Source: Paenibacillus massiliensis subsp. panacisoli DSM 21345 (GTDB lineage Bacteria; Bacillota; Bacilli; Paenibacillales; Paenibacillaceae). Taken from it: a stretch of 64,000 nt of DNA. The DNA lies in contig NZ_AUFO01000012.1 in NCBI RefSeq assembly GCF_000426545.1, forward strand, positions 1-64,000, given 5' to 3'. The translations under genes were made by a program, and so were the position numbers. The notes below the pieces were generated by a model. It worked only from the letters and a program-made list of their open reading frames with translations, was not told where the DNA came from and did not search any database. This document shows, piece by piece, positions 7,085 to 16,668 of the stretch; the stretch's first letter is position 1; each line of letters opens with the position of its first letter.

Positions 7085-8413
7085 ATGAATACGAGAAAGA
7101 TGAAAGCGCTTGCTATTGTATTGACAAGCGTCATGATTTTCATGCTCGCAGCCTGCAGCAGTCAGGAAGGGAGTCCATCCCAAAGTCCCGCTACCGAAGG
7201 AGGGGATTCGGGCAGCAAGGAAGTAACCATCACATTCCAGAACATTTATCCCGATCCAAGCACACCATCCTACGAGATGATGAGACAATTAGTGGATCAA
7301 TATCAGAAGGATCACCCCAACGTAAAGATCGAGCTGGACTCCCTCAATACAGATCAGCAAAAGCTGAAGCTCAAGACGCAAGCAGCCTCCAAGGAGGTAC
7401 CAGACATTACTATCGTAAATCCGGCGGCACAGATGAAGCCGTTCGTCGAGGCAGGACTGCTGGCGCCACTGAACGATATGGTCGATAAAGATGGCCTGCG
7501 TGGCATGTATCAGGATGGTCTGCTGGACTATTATAGCTTTGATGGCAATGTGTATGCTGTACCAGACGGCAACAACATTGAGGTTGTCTTCTATAACAAG
7601 GAGATCTTCGAGAAAGCTGGTATCAAAGAAATACCAACGACCTTCGACGAGCTGCTGGAGGTTGTGAAGACACTCAAGGCTCAGGGCATTACACCGATTG
7701 CCATTGGTGAGAAGGATTCCTGGACCGGGTCGTTCCTCTTTATGAATGTGCTGCTGCGGACCAATGGACCTGGCTTCCTGCAGGACGTCATGGACGGTAA
7801 GAAGACCTTTAACGATCCTGCCTTTATTGAAGCCGTTGACGCGTTCCAGGAGCTGGTGCAAGCCGGAGCCTTCCCGGATGGAGCTACCTCTATTGACTAC
7901 AATGCGGGCGGGAACATTTTCCGTACGGGGCAATCTGCCATGTATATCATGGGAACGTGGGAGACAGGTGCGATTGATGCATCATCAGTGGCAGGTAAAG
8001 TAGGAGCCTTCCAATTCCCGACGGTGAACGGAAAAGGGGATCTGAATGAATACATGCTTGCACCAGGTAGTGCTTTCGCAGTCTCAGCGAATAGCGAGCA
8101 TTTACAAGAAACCAAGGACTTCCTGCACTACTTCTCCACAGAAATGCCGAAGGTACAGTTCGAGCTGAAAAATGCTGTCGGCAGCGGCCATAAAATTGAA
8201 GGTGACTTCAAAGCTGCTGGCTACTCCGATCTGGCCGTAAGCCTGAATGATCTGTTCAAGAACATTAAGGGTGGGGACCTTGCTTTTGACAACACTATGA
8301 ATCCAGCAGTAACCCAGGTACATCTTAGCAGCATCCAGAACCTATTCGTGCAAAAGGTGGATTCCGCACAGGTAGCTCAGGAGCATCAGGCAGCCTTTGA
8401 AGCCAATAAATAA
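7085..8413 (+). CDS. sugar ABC transporter substrate-binding lipoprotein
   Basis: 442 residues. Signal peptide with lipobox LAACS, Cys near residue 24, so a membrane-anchored lipoprotein. The rest is a family 1 extracellular solute-binding fold (segments ITFQNIYPDPS, VVFYNKEIFEKAGI, PTTFDELLEV, AMYIMGTWETG). It heads an operon with two permeases and a YesM/YesN pair, typical of Paenibacillus oligosaccharide uptake loci; no ATPase is encoded here, so a shared MsmK-type ATPase elsewhere is likely. Start at 7085 follows GAGGAGGAAAGGG; an upstream in-frame ATG at 7013 lacks a ribosome binding site and would bury the signal peptide. Confidence 0.9.
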   Translation: MNTRKMKALAIVLTSVMIFMLAACSSQEGSPSQSPATEGGDSGSKEVTITFQNIYPDPSTPSYEMMRQLVDQYQKDHPNVKIELDSLNTDQQKLKLKTQAASKEVPDITIVNPAAQMKPFVEAGLLAPLNDMVDKDGLRGMYQDGLLDYYSFDGNVYAVPDGNNIEVVFYNKEIFEKAGIKEIPTTFDELLEVVKTLKAQGITPIAIGEKDSWTGSFLFMNVLLRTNGPGFLQDVMDGKKTFNDPAFIEAVDAFQELVQAGAFPDGATSIDYNAGGNIFRTGQSAMYIMGTWETGAIDASSVAGKVGAFQFPTVNGKGDLNEYMLAPGSAFAVSANSEHLQETKDFLHYFSTEMPKVQFELKNAVGSGHKIEGDFKAAGYSDLAVSLNDLFKNIKGGDLAFDNTMNPAVTQVHLSSIQNLFVQKVDSAQVAQEHQAAFEANK

Positions 8414-8494
8414 AGCTGCTCACAGCTTCCCACCAAAGCTACAATAAGCAATCCTGAGGATCTTGAACTGATCACCATCCTGACCATCTGCAAT

Positions 8495-8522
8495 GGGGGA
8501 GGGGCCTTCCGGTCCTTCCCTT
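8495..8522 (+). terminator. GC-rich stem-loop between binding protein and permease genes
   Basis: GGGAGGGGCC and GGTCCTTCCC pair around a TTCC loop, without a long T-run. Such stems after binding-protein genes often stabilise the upstream message or partly stop transcription so that the lipoprotein is made in excess. Confidence 0.5.
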
Positions 8523-8584
8523 CTCTTGGCTACAGGGCTACAGATAGATTTGTTAGGGATAGAGATGAGATAAGGAGGTAAATC

Positions 8585-9475
8585 ATGAATGTGCTAAAGG
8601 TCAGTGCCCGTACAATTGCGATATTCGTTCTGCCTTGCTTGCTGCTATATGTATGCATGGTGTTCATTCCGATTCTGGTATCGATCTATACCGGGTTATT
8701 GGACTGGAACGGGATTGCCGGAGCCAGATTCATTGGACTGGACAACTTTCAGAAGTTTCTGTTCGATGATCCTTTGTTCTGGCCAGCCGTGAAGCGGACG
8801 TTGATGTTCGCTGTCTTCTCGATGGCCGAGATTCCAATCTGTCTGTTCATTGCGATACTGCTGAATAGATATGTTCGCAAGGCTAACTCACTCGTAACTC
8901 TGTATTTTATGCCTGTCATCCTGTCCGTTGTCATCATTGGTCAGCTCTGGAAGACTATTTATAACCCCGCCTCCATGGGCGGCATGATTAACGGTGTGCT
9001 GATCTCTCTGGGATTGGAGGATTGGGTGCGCAACTGGCTGACGGAGCCCGCGATTGCGATGTATTCAATCTATATTGTGGCGTTATGGCAGTATTTTGGC
9101 TACCATCTGCTGATTCAGTTCACGGGGGTACAGAATGTTCCCGGCGAGCTGTACGAGGCGGCGAAGATTGATGGAGCAGAAGGCTTCAAGGCGGACTATC
9201 ATATCACTTTTCCCCTGATTGTACCCATTTTGAAAATATCAATTGTACTGGCATTTATCGGTTCACTGCAATCCTTCGATCTGATCTGGGTCATGACGGG
9301 GGGCGGGCCAGCTAATGCCACGAATACAGTTGCTACCTATATGTATAACATGTCGTTCTTGTCCATGAAGTACGGCTATGGCAGTGCGCTGGCGACGTTT
9401 CTCGTAGTGTTCTGTCTGGTGTTCACCATCATCATTAATTTTGTTTTCAAACGAATCGAAAATAAGGTAAGCTAA
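8585..9475 (+). CDS. sugar ABC transporter permease (MalF/LacF type)
   Basis: 296 residues, six predicted membrane helices. The EAA loop (YEAAKIDGAEGFKADYHITF) near residues 198-217 is the docking site for the ATPase. AAGGAGG precedes the ATG. It is followed 16 bases later by the second permease. Confidence 0.93.
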   Translation: MNVLKVSARTIAIFVLPCLLLYVCMVFIPILVSIYTGLLDWNGIAGARFIGLDNFQKFLFDDPLFWPAVKRTLMFAVFSMAEIPICLFIAILLNRYVRKANSLVTLYFMPVILSVVIIGQLWKTIYNPASMGGMINGVLISLGLEDWVRNWLTEPAIAMYSIYIVALWQYFGYHLLIQFTGVQNVPGELYEAAKIDGAEGFKADYHITFPLIVPILKISIVLAFIGSLQSFDLIWVMTGGGPANATNTVATYMYNMSFLSMKYGYGSALATFLVVFCLVFTIIINFVFKRIENKVS

Positions 9476-9491
9476 GGAGGCCGAGCAGCAG

Positions 9492-10316
9492 ATGAGAGTG
9501 GTGAAAAAATCGTTCATTTACGCCTTGCTGGCGGTCCTGGTCGTGACCCAGATCTACCCGTTATTCTGGCTCTTGACGTATTCACTCAAGACGAATGAGG
9601 AGATTCTGGGCGGCAGCTTCTTCGCGCTCCCTAATGTCCCACAGTGGCAGAATTATAAGGAGGCCTATGAATCGGGCAGCTATCTCCAATACTTGTCCAA
9701 CAGTGTGTTCGTAACCAGTATTACGATGGTCTGTGTCATTCTGCTCAGCTCCATGACAGCCTATGCGATTACCAGGTTCCGCTGGCGCTATGGCTCGATC
9801 GTGATGCTCGTCTTTCTTGTAGGCATGATGATTCCGATGCAGGCTACACTGCTGCCGTTGATGGTCATGTTCAAGAATATCAAAATTCTCAATACACATT
9901 TATCATTAATCTTTCCCTATATTGCCTTTCAGACACCCATTGCCGTATTTATTCTAAGTGGCTTCATGCGCTCGATCCCCCATGAAATTGAGGAGTCGGC
10001 GTACATGGATGGTGCCAGCATCTATCGGATCTATCGAAGCATCATTCTACCCATCTCTTTGCCTCCAGTGATGACGGTCTGTATTCTAACGTTCATTAAT
10101 ATATGGAACGAGTATATATTGGCCGCGACCTTCATCTCCTCGGAGCGTCTCAAGACCCTTCCTTTTGGCATATACACCTTCGTCAGTCAGTTTTCCGTCA
10201 ACTATGGCAACATTGGAGCCTATCTCGTCATGGGAGCCCTGCCAGTCATCATCATCTACTTTGTGCTCTCAGAGCGAATTACCAAAGGAATGGTTGCTGG
10301 TGCAGTGAAGGGGTAG
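9492..10316 (+). CDS. sugar ABC transporter permease (MalG/LacG type)
   Basis: 274 residues, six membrane helices, EAA loop EESAYMDGASIYRIYRSIIL in the second half. Its ribosome binding site AAGGAGG overlaps the end of the first permease gene, so the two are translated together. Ends MVAGAVKG as is common in this family. Confidence 0.93.
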   Translation: MRVVKKSFIYALLAVLVVTQIYPLFWLLTYSLKTNEEILGGSFFALPNVPQWQNYKEAYESGSYLQYLSNSVFVTSITMVCVILLSSMTAYAITRFRWRYGSIVMLVFLVGMMIPMQATLLPLMVMFKNIKILNTHLSLIFPYIAFQTPIAVFILSGFMRSIPHEIEESAYMDGASIYRIYRSIILPISLPPVMTVCILTFINIWNEYILAATFISSERLKTLPFGIYTFVSQFSVNYGNIGAYLVMGALPVIIIYFVLSERITKGMVAGAVKG

Positions 10317-10373
10317 TGGATCATCTAACAAGCGAAGAAGAAACAGCACAAGCGAGAAAGGAGCGTAATCTGC

Positions 10374-12185
10374 TTGCTTAAAGGATTTCAATCCATTCAA
10401 TATCGTTTGTTCGTGCTGTTTCTTTTTTGTATGGCTGGTATTGTGCTGGCGATCAGTCTGCTCTTCTACAACCGCACAGCGGCAGAATATCACAATAAGA
10501 TCAGTGATCTGGCGCGCAAAAATGTGTCGCAGACCGCTGGGCTGTTCAGCCTGCTGCTGGATTCGTATAGCAGTCTCTCCAAGTCGATTACGAACAATTT
10601 TGAACTGGTCCGCCTGCTGGGAACAAGTACCGAGCTTGCTCCTGAGGCCGCTTATATCAGTGAACAGAAGATTACGAATACGCTCGGGGCCATTTATTAT
10701 TCCAGAACAGACTTAATAGGGATTCATGTGCTTACCAACTCAGGCAGAGTGTACAGCTACGGGAACTATATGAATGTAATTGATCGGGACTATGCGCAGA
10801 CGGACTGGTATCGGGAAATTGAGCGCGCGAAGGGGAAAATAGCCTGGCTTGGCGTCTATCCGAATTCGGTCATTGACCAAATGGAGAAGAGGCCAGTTTT
10901 TGCGTTCGGACGCCAGCTCTACGATCTGGATGAGCATAAGCCGATTGGTATCGTGCTATTCGAGGCAGAGCCACGTTCAATCCAGGCTGCGTTGCATAAT
11001 TTGCGTCTTGGTCCCAATAGCGAGGTGTATTTGATCGGACACGATAATCGAATTGTGTCAGCCACCACCTCCCGACCACCACCTGTCATACAGGGGCCAG
11101 AAGCTGTAGGGGCAGATGCGGTGGTGGTGGAGCGCAGAGATCAACAGATTATGATTGCATCGCAGCTCCCTTTTGTCGATTGGTCCGTCGTTAGCGTCAC
11201 GCCAAGCAAGGACTTGAATGTAGAGCTGGCACAGACACAGCGTTATCTCCTCATAGTAGCACCTGCACTGATTATTCTCTCTGCTTTGATTGCTTCTATT
11301 ATATCCAAAAGAATCTCACTGCCGCTCAAGCGCCTGATCCGGGAGATGAAACGAGTGGAGACGGGAAACTTCAGGGGGACGCTGCAGGTAACCTCGTATC
11401 AGGAGGTGAACCAGCTTGTAGATTCCTTTAATCATATGGTAGGACGCATAGCCGAGTTGATCGAGATCGTGAAGGTATCCTCTGTCAGTGAGAAGAATGC
11501 CGAGCTTCATGCTCTGCAGACGCAGGTGAATCCGCATTTTCTATATAACACACTGGATATGATCTATTGGATGCTGGATGAGAAGAACGAGGATCAATTA
11601 GGAGAGCTTGTCCTTTCCCTGTCGCATATGTTCAGATACAGCAGTCATTGGCAGGAGGGCGCGAATGTGACGCTGCGAGAGGAGGTCGAACAGATCAGTC
11701 ATTATCTGACTATCATCAAGGCACGCCTCCAAGGGCGCTTGGGAGTCAAGGTACATATTGATGAGCAGTGGCTGAATATCCGTGTACCCAAGATGACACT
11801 ACAGCCTCTGATTGAAAATGCTGTTAAGCATGGCCTGGAGCCGCTTCATACCAATCAGCAGGGAGAGAATGTACAAGGAGAGCTGAGGCTGATCGCCAGT
11901 CGCCGGGAGGGGCGCTTGTATCTGACCATTATGGACAATGGCGTAGGGATGGACGAGAGACGGCTGGAGCAGGTGAGACAGGCGCTGCTGGAGCCTGGGA
12001 AATATGATAGCCATGCTAGCGGGGCTGGCATCGGGCTACAGAATTTGCAGCTTCGTCTACATCATATGTTCGGCTCGGACTACGGGATTCGGATATCCGG
12101 ACAACCCGGAGTAGGAACTACCGTTACTGTAGAGCTTCCACTTCCGCATGAGGAGGAGAATGTAGATGAATATTTTGATCGCTGA
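10374..12185 (+). CDS. YesM-type sensor histidine kinase
   Basis: 603 residues. Membrane helix about 9-31, extracellular Cache-like sensor about 35-285, second helix about 290-311, HAMP about 312-365, His_kinase (LytS/YesM) segment with LQTQVNPHFLYNTLD and phosphoacceptor His388, and C-terminal HATPase with GAGIGLQN. Start is TTG, ten bases after GAAAGGAG. It overlaps the following AraC-type regulator by 20 bases. Kinases of this type next to a sugar importer usually sense the sugar or its binding protein and turn the operon on. Confidence 0.92.
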   Translation: MLKGFQSIQYRLFVLFLFCMAGIVLAISLLFYNRTAAEYHNKISDLARKNVSQTAGLFSLLLDSYSSLSKSITNNFELVRLLGTSTELAPEAAYISEQKITNTLGAIYYSRTDLIGIHVLTNSGRVYSYGNYMNVIDRDYAQTDWYREIERAKGKIAWLGVYPNSVIDQMEKRPVFAFGRQLYDLDEHKPIGIVLFEAEPRSIQAALHNLRLGPNSEVYLIGHDNRIVSATTSRPPPVIQGPEAVGADAVVVERRDQQIMIASQLPFVDWSVVSVTPSKDLNVELAQTQRYLLIVAPALIILSALIASIISKRISLPLKRLIREMKRVETGNFRGTLQVTSYQEVNQLVDSFNHMVGRIAELIEIVKVSSVSEKNAELHALQTQVNPHFLYNTLDMIYWMLDEKNEDQLGELVLSLSHMFRYSSHWQEGANVTLREEVEQISHYLTIIKARLQGRLGVKVHIDEQWLNIRVPKMTLQPLIENAVKHGLEPLHTNQQGENVQGELRLIASRREGRLYLTIMDNGVGMDERRLEQVRQALLEPGKYDSHASGAGIGLQNLQLRLHHMFGSDYGIRISGQPGVGTTVTVELPLPHEEENVDEYFDR

Positions 12186-13347
12186 TGATGAGCAAATGAT
12201 TCGACAGGGTATTGGACGCACGCTCAGCCAAGCTTGGCCGTCTAGCCAAATCTATGCGGCCTCGTCAACGGAGGAGGCGGCGATGATTCTGTCGGAGCAT
12301 CCCGTTGATATTGTTCTTACCGATATTCTAATGCCAGGCATGGATGGGTTGGAATTCATGAGAATATCAAAGCGCAAGCATCCTCATCTGCAATGGGTTG
12401 TGATCTCGGCGCATTCTGATTTTCAGTATGCACAGCGAGCAGTTCGCCTGGGAGCCAAGGATTATCTGCTGAAGCCGATTGGCAAGAAGAAGCTGCTGGA
12501 ATGTGTGGAAAGTCTGGCCGATGAAGCTCAGGCTGAATCTGTTCGGATGAGAGAGGGCAAGCTCCTGCGGAGCAGCCTTGGTTATCTCCGTGAGGCTGTC
12601 TTTCAGCGGTATGCACTGGGGCTTGATACTGGAAAGCTTGATATTCAGCCATTCGTGGAGAATTACCCTGATTTTCACCTCTACATGGTTCGTATGGAAA
12701 CCGTTCAGCGCAAGACACATCTGGAACATTTTATAATCGAGAATGTCCTGTCTGAGCTTCTGGAATCTGCGGGGCATGGCTTCGTAGTCAGCTTGGATCG
12801 ACATAGCTTGCTCGGGATCGCAAGACTAGACGATATCTCTGAAGGACAACGAGTGGCTGAGCAGCTGAGGGCTCATTTGCGTCGCTATCTGAAAATCTCC
12901 TTTCAGGTGGCTCATTCCGGTCCTCATGAAGAATTCACCAGACTTTCTGATGTAGTAGGTGAGCTGCGAAGTACAACACTGGAGCAGGAAGCGGCAGACA
13001 GCAATGCATGCTTGAAGGACAGCGTTCACACCATTGACGTCGCGCTACAGTATATCCGGGCTCACTATACAGAGGATTTGTCACTGGAGCGGGTGGCCTC
13101 AGTCGTATTCCTGAATCCGGTCTATTTCAGCCAGCTGTTCAAGCAAAAGACAGGGCAGGGGTATAAAGACTATGTGATCTCTTTACGAATGGAGGAGGCG
13201 AAGAATCTCTTGCTCCAACCGCAGCTTAAGCTCGCAGATATTGCAGAGAAGATCGGCTACCACGACATGCGTCATTTCACACAGGTGTTCAGACGCAAAT
13301 GTGGTATGACCCCTACCGAGTACAGGGCTAGCAGTAAACTCCGCTAG
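12166..13347 (+). CDS. YesN-type response regulator, AraC family
   Basis: 393 residues: receiver domain with acidic DDE and phosphoacceptor Asp in VLTDILMPGMDG near 54, a long linker domain, and C-terminal AraC/XylS double helix-turn-helix (LSLERVASVVFLNPVYFSQLF, then LADIAEKIGYHDMRHFTQVF). Its start lies inside the kinase gene, with GAGGAGGAG as ribosome binding site. Likely activates the importer operon upstream. Confidence 0.92.
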   Translation: MNILIADDEQMIRQGIGRTLSQAWPSSQIYAASSTEEAAMILSEHPVDIVLTDILMPGMDGLEFMRISKRKHPHLQWVVISAHSDFQYAQRAVRLGAKDYLLKPIGKKKLLECVESLADEAQAESVRMREGKLLRSSLGYLREAVFQRYALGLDTGKLDIQPFVENYPDFHLYMVRMETVQRKTHLEHFIIENVLSELLESAGHGFVVSLDRHSLLGIARLDDISEGQRVAEQLRAHLRRYLKISFQVAHSGPHEEFTRLSDVVGELRSTTLEQEAADSNACLKDSVHTIDVALQYIRAHYTEDLSLERVASVVFLNPVYFSQLFKQKTGQGYKDYVISLRMEEAKNLLLQPQLKLADIAEKIGYHDMRHFTQVFRRKCGMTPTEYRASSKLR

Positions 13348-13427
13348 GGGCTAGGGATTTAATTGTGGTAGACTAGGGTGAGAATATCATTAGTGCATGT
13401 ATCCCCCGTATAAAGGAGTTGTGAATC

Positions 13428-13889
13428 ATGAAGGAGTCGGCTCTACCCCCTATGTTGGTAGAACTATTGAATGGACGCGATCTGGGTGACAAGCAGCAAG
13501 AGGCTTTCCAGTTACTGACGATTAGCTCGGACGAGTGGCCTCATACCTCCATGGTTAGTGTGGGTGAGGTCGTGGCGCTGGATCAGGAGCGACTGCGGAT
13601 ATCGCTGTGGCCTGGGACACGCACTACGAACAATATCCTGCGTACAGGTAAAGCCAAGCTGGTGATCAGTAAAGATGGCACCGTATATTATGTCCGAATG
13701 ATGCTGGCACAGCTACCGGAACTACAGGGAGTACGTTATATGCGTGAACGATTTGAAGCCAGAGTGGTGGCGGTTCGTGCGGATAAAGCGTCATATGCAG
13801 AGGTAGTATCTGGCTTCAAGATCAAGTTACATGAGCCAGGCGATGTTGTGGAGCGCTGGAACGAGACTGTGAGTGATCTGTTGAAATAA
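13428..13889 (+). CDS. pyridoxamine 5'-phosphate oxidase-like split-barrel protein
   Basis: 153 residues forming one FMN-binding split barrel of the putative PNPOx family (segments EWPHTSMVSVGEVVALD and LWPGTRTTNNILRTGKAKLVI). AAAGGAG lies upstream of the ATG. It stands alone between the sensor pair and the Ig-repeat gene. Substrate unknown; such proteins bind FMN, F420 or heme and reduce small organics. Confidence 0.75.
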   Translation: MKESALPPMLVELLNGRDLGDKQQEAFQLLTISSDEWPHTSMVSVGEVVALDQERLRISLWPGTRTTNNILRTGKAKLVISKDGTVYYVRMMLAQLPELQGVRYMRERFEARVVAVRADKASYAEVVSGFKIKLHEPGDVVERWNETVSDLLK

Positions 13890-14044
13890 CTTCTTTATTG
13901 TAAAACATACATATTGTTACAAAGATGGCGCCATTCTGTATGGTTCTTAGGGTCTGCGGGAACGTAGGTACTAAGAATCATTTTGCGTTCATAGGGATGA
14001 AAATGTCGTCCTTTTTTATTAAAAACCTAAATAATTCCTGTGCT

Positions 14045-14056
14045 TTCGTCGAAAAA
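14045..14056 (+). promoter_or_regulatory. candidate Spo0A box upstream of the Ig-repeat gene
   Basis: TTCGTCGAAAAA matches the 0A-box consensus TTTGTCGAAAAA at 11 of 12 positions and lies 42 bases before the TTG start. A 7-bp stem (TTCTTAG/CTAAGAA, 13944-13977) lies further up in the leader. Binding is untested. Confidence 0.45.
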
Positions 14057-14098
14057 AGAACAGACGAGATATTTATCGTAATTGGGAGGACACTTATT

Positions 14099-16435
14099 TT
14101 GAAAAGAAAATGGTCTGCGTTTTTGGTGTTAGTGATGCTGATGACGAGTATTGGATCTTTTGCCGGTGTAGCTTCAGCTGCAGATCCGGTTCTGACAAAA
14201 CTGGTGCTGTCAACCAATGAAGTGACATTACAAACGGGAGATACCGCCTCTTTGACAGCTACAGCGGTGTATGACACAGGAAAGACCACGAATGTAACGG
14301 TGGATACGGATTGGAGTACCGAAAGCTCAGCAGTAGCTACCGTATATAACGGTACTATTACGGCAAAAGGAGAGGGAACTGCCGTAATTACAGCGAGCTA
14401 CCAGACTTTCCATCAGCCGGTGACGGTTACTGTCACCAAAAAAGTAAAGGCACTAACCAAGGATGTACAGCAGTTAGAGCTTCGTTCCGGCGAGTCTGCT
14501 GATATTTCATTAACTGCCACTTACACTGACAATTCGACTGCTGCAGTGGCAACTAAGGCGGACTGGACGACGGATAATGATCGCGTAGCTACCGTGCTGA
14601 ACGGTAAAGTAACAGCTGTAGGAGCAGGTACAGCTACGATTAAAGCGGTATATGGCAAACAATCGGTCACGGTGCCCGTTTCTGTAGATGTCGTGAAGCG
14701 TCTAGAGGTGAGCCAAAGTCAGCTCTCATTGCTCCTGAAGGATAAGGAATCGGTAACAGTCAAGGCAACTTTCCCTGATGGCACGGAGAAGGAAGTAACG
14801 GCGGATGCCGAGTGGAGCTCCAGTAATCCGACTGTAGCGGATGTACTGAAGGGTGAGATTACTGCCTATAGTGCGGGACAGGCTACTATCACAGCCAAAT
14901 ACGGCACAATGTCTGCTACAGTTGCTGTAGATGTAGACACTACAAGCAAGCTGAAGGCCAGTGAATCTGACGTATTCATGTACCTGGATGCTACAAAAGC
15001 GATTGAGATTACAGCGGTATATCCAGATGGCAGCACAGCAGTTGTGACAAATGATAGCACATGGACCTCCAGCAACGCGTCAGTGGCCTCTGTCAACAAG
15101 GGGAACATTATGGCCAATGCTGCAGGTACGGCTGTTATTTCGGCAAAATATGGCGATAAGACTGTCAACATTCAAGTAGATGTCGAGACAGCTAGATATC
15201 TGGATCTGAGCGAAGAGAAGGTATCGCTGCAGGCGAAGGAAAGCAAACAGCTTACCTTGAAGGCTACCTATATTGACGGTAAGACAGAGGATATCACGGC
15301 TAAAGCAAACTGGACCTCCAGTAACAGTGACACAGTCTTCGTTAGCAAGGGCGAAGTTACAGGCTACAAATCAGGTGAGGCGACAGTTACTGCCTCCTAC
15401 GGTGGCAAGAACGCTACAGTGAAGGTAGCTGTTGATGTACCGAGTGACGTCACACTATCTACGAAGACGCTGACCATTGATTTGAATGAAACGTATCAAG
15501 CGAAGCTGACTGCGGATTATGGCGATGGAAGAACTGAGGACGTTACTGCGGATGCGGAATGGTCAACTAGCTCAGCTACAGTCGCTTCGGTCACAGGTGC
15601 GGGTCTCGTCAAGGGTGAATCCTCGGGTAAAGCAGTTATTACAGCTACCTACAACAGCAAGAAGTACACGATGAATGTAGAGGTAGGTCTGGTAGATAAG
15701 CTTGAGACCGAGACTCAATTAATTATCATGGGTGCACAGGAAACGAAGCAGCTCAAAGTGTTCGCGATTAAAGGCACAGATCGAGTCGATGTTACTGCTG
15801 ATGCGGATTGGAAGACAGGTAATATCAAAATAGCCGAGGTTAGTAAAGGGCTAGTAAATGCTAATAGCCGCGGTAAAACAAATATTACAGCAAGCTACGG
15901 TAATCAGAGGATTACCTTCGCCGTTGAAGTGGACATCGCGACCAGTGTAGAGGCAAGTGAAGTCGCTTTGTCGCTCAAGAGTGGGGACAAAAAGACGGTT
16001 AAGCTCACTATGAAATCTAGCGATGGTAGCACGAAGGATGTTACTTCCCAAGCTCAGTGGAAGACTTCCAATTATAAGGTAGCTACGGTGAAGGATGGCC
16101 AAATTACAGCGGTGGCCTACGGTAAGACGAGCATTACAGGTAACTATGGCGGCAAAACTTATACCGTACGCGTAGATGTAGATACGTTGAAGTATTTGCA
16201 GACAGATGAGGTGTTGCTGACTCTGACGGCAGGGCAAACAGCACAACTGACGGCTACAGCCACCTTCATGGATGGGACAGACAAGGATGTAACCAAGCCT
16301 GCGCTCTGGACGTCCTCCAAGATCACGGTAGCTACAGTGAAGGATGGCAAAATCAAGGCGCAAAGCAAAGGCCGCGCCACGATTACGATTAAGTATGCAG
16401 GCAAGACTACGAGAGTAAATGTAACTGTGCAATAG
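14099..16435 (+). CDS. secreted protein of nine bacterial Ig-like (Big_2) repeats
   Basis: 778 residues. Signal peptide ending in VASA|AD, then nine consecutive Ig-like modules of about 84 residues, each with a conserved W[ST][ST] and a G.A.ITA.Y pattern; module starts are recognisable from KLVLS, VKALT, KRLEVS, SKLKAS, RYLDLS, DVTLS, DKLETE, TSVEAS and KYLQTD. There is no SLH domain, LPXTG motif or LysM, so it is released or held by other means. Start is TTG 9 bases after GGGAGG; the long upstream extension in frame is not signal-like. Likely a matrix or surface adhesin; function is inference. Confidence 0.85.
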   Translation: MKRKWSAFLVLVMLMTSIGSFAGVASAADPVLTKLVLSTNEVTLQTGDTASLTATAVYDTGKTTNVTVDTDWSTESSAVATVYNGTITAKGEGTAVITASYQTFHQPVTVTVTKKVKALTKDVQQLELRSGESADISLTATYTDNSTAAVATKADWTTDNDRVATVLNGKVTAVGAGTATIKAVYGKQSVTVPVSVDVVKRLEVSQSQLSLLLKDKESVTVKATFPDGTEKEVTADAEWSSSNPTVADVLKGEITAYSAGQATITAKYGTMSATVAVDVDTTSKLKASESDVFMYLDATKAIEITAVYPDGSTAVVTNDSTWTSSNASVASVNKGNIMANAAGTAVISAKYGDKTVNIQVDVETARYLDLSEEKVSLQAKESKQLTLKATYIDGKTEDITAKANWTSSNSDTVFVSKGEVTGYKSGEATVTASYGGKNATVKVAVDVPSDVTLSTKTLTIDLNETYQAKLTADYGDGRTEDVTADAEWSTSSATVASVTGAGLVKGESSGKAVITATYNSKKYTMNVEVGLVDKLETETQLIIMGAQETKQLKVFAIKGTDRVDVTADADWKTGNIKIAEVSKGLVNANSRGKTNITASYGNQRITFAVEVDIATSVEASEVALSLKSGDKKTVKLTMKSSDGSTKDVTSQAQWKTSNYKVATVKDGQITAVAYGKTSITGNYGGKTYTVRVDVDTLKYLQTDEVLLTLTAGQTAQLTATATFMDGTDKDVTKPALWTSSKITVATVKDGKIKAQSKGRATITIKYAGKTTRVNVTVQ

Positions 16436-16470
16436 GAATGATACGAAAATAGATTTCTATACACGAAAAG

Positions 16471-16516
16471 AACATGCCCCTTGGCGAACGGATATCGTTC
16501 ATCAAGGGGCATGTTT
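16471..16516. terminator. terminator between convergent Ig-repeat and sdaAA genes
   Basis: AACATGCCCCTT and AAGGGGCATGTT form a 12-bp stem around a 21-base loop that has its own small GAACG/CGTTC stem. T-rich on the plus side. Confidence 0.8.
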
Positions 16517-16668
16517 GTTATTAGGCTATGAATTACAATTAACCTACGTAATTCTACATTCGCATTTGGGACTGTTAGATGAATGGCAAGATGGCTATGA
16601 CAGCACAGCTGATAGGCGCTCTACTGAACGGAATGAACGGAGTGAGCAGAACATCAGAGTGTCTTATG

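Noticed and set aside
13944..13977. Short stem upstream of the Ig-repeat gene considered as a c-di-GMP or other riboswitch
   Set aside because: None of the conserved bases of c-di-GMP-I/II or other classes I know are present; only a 7-bp stem.
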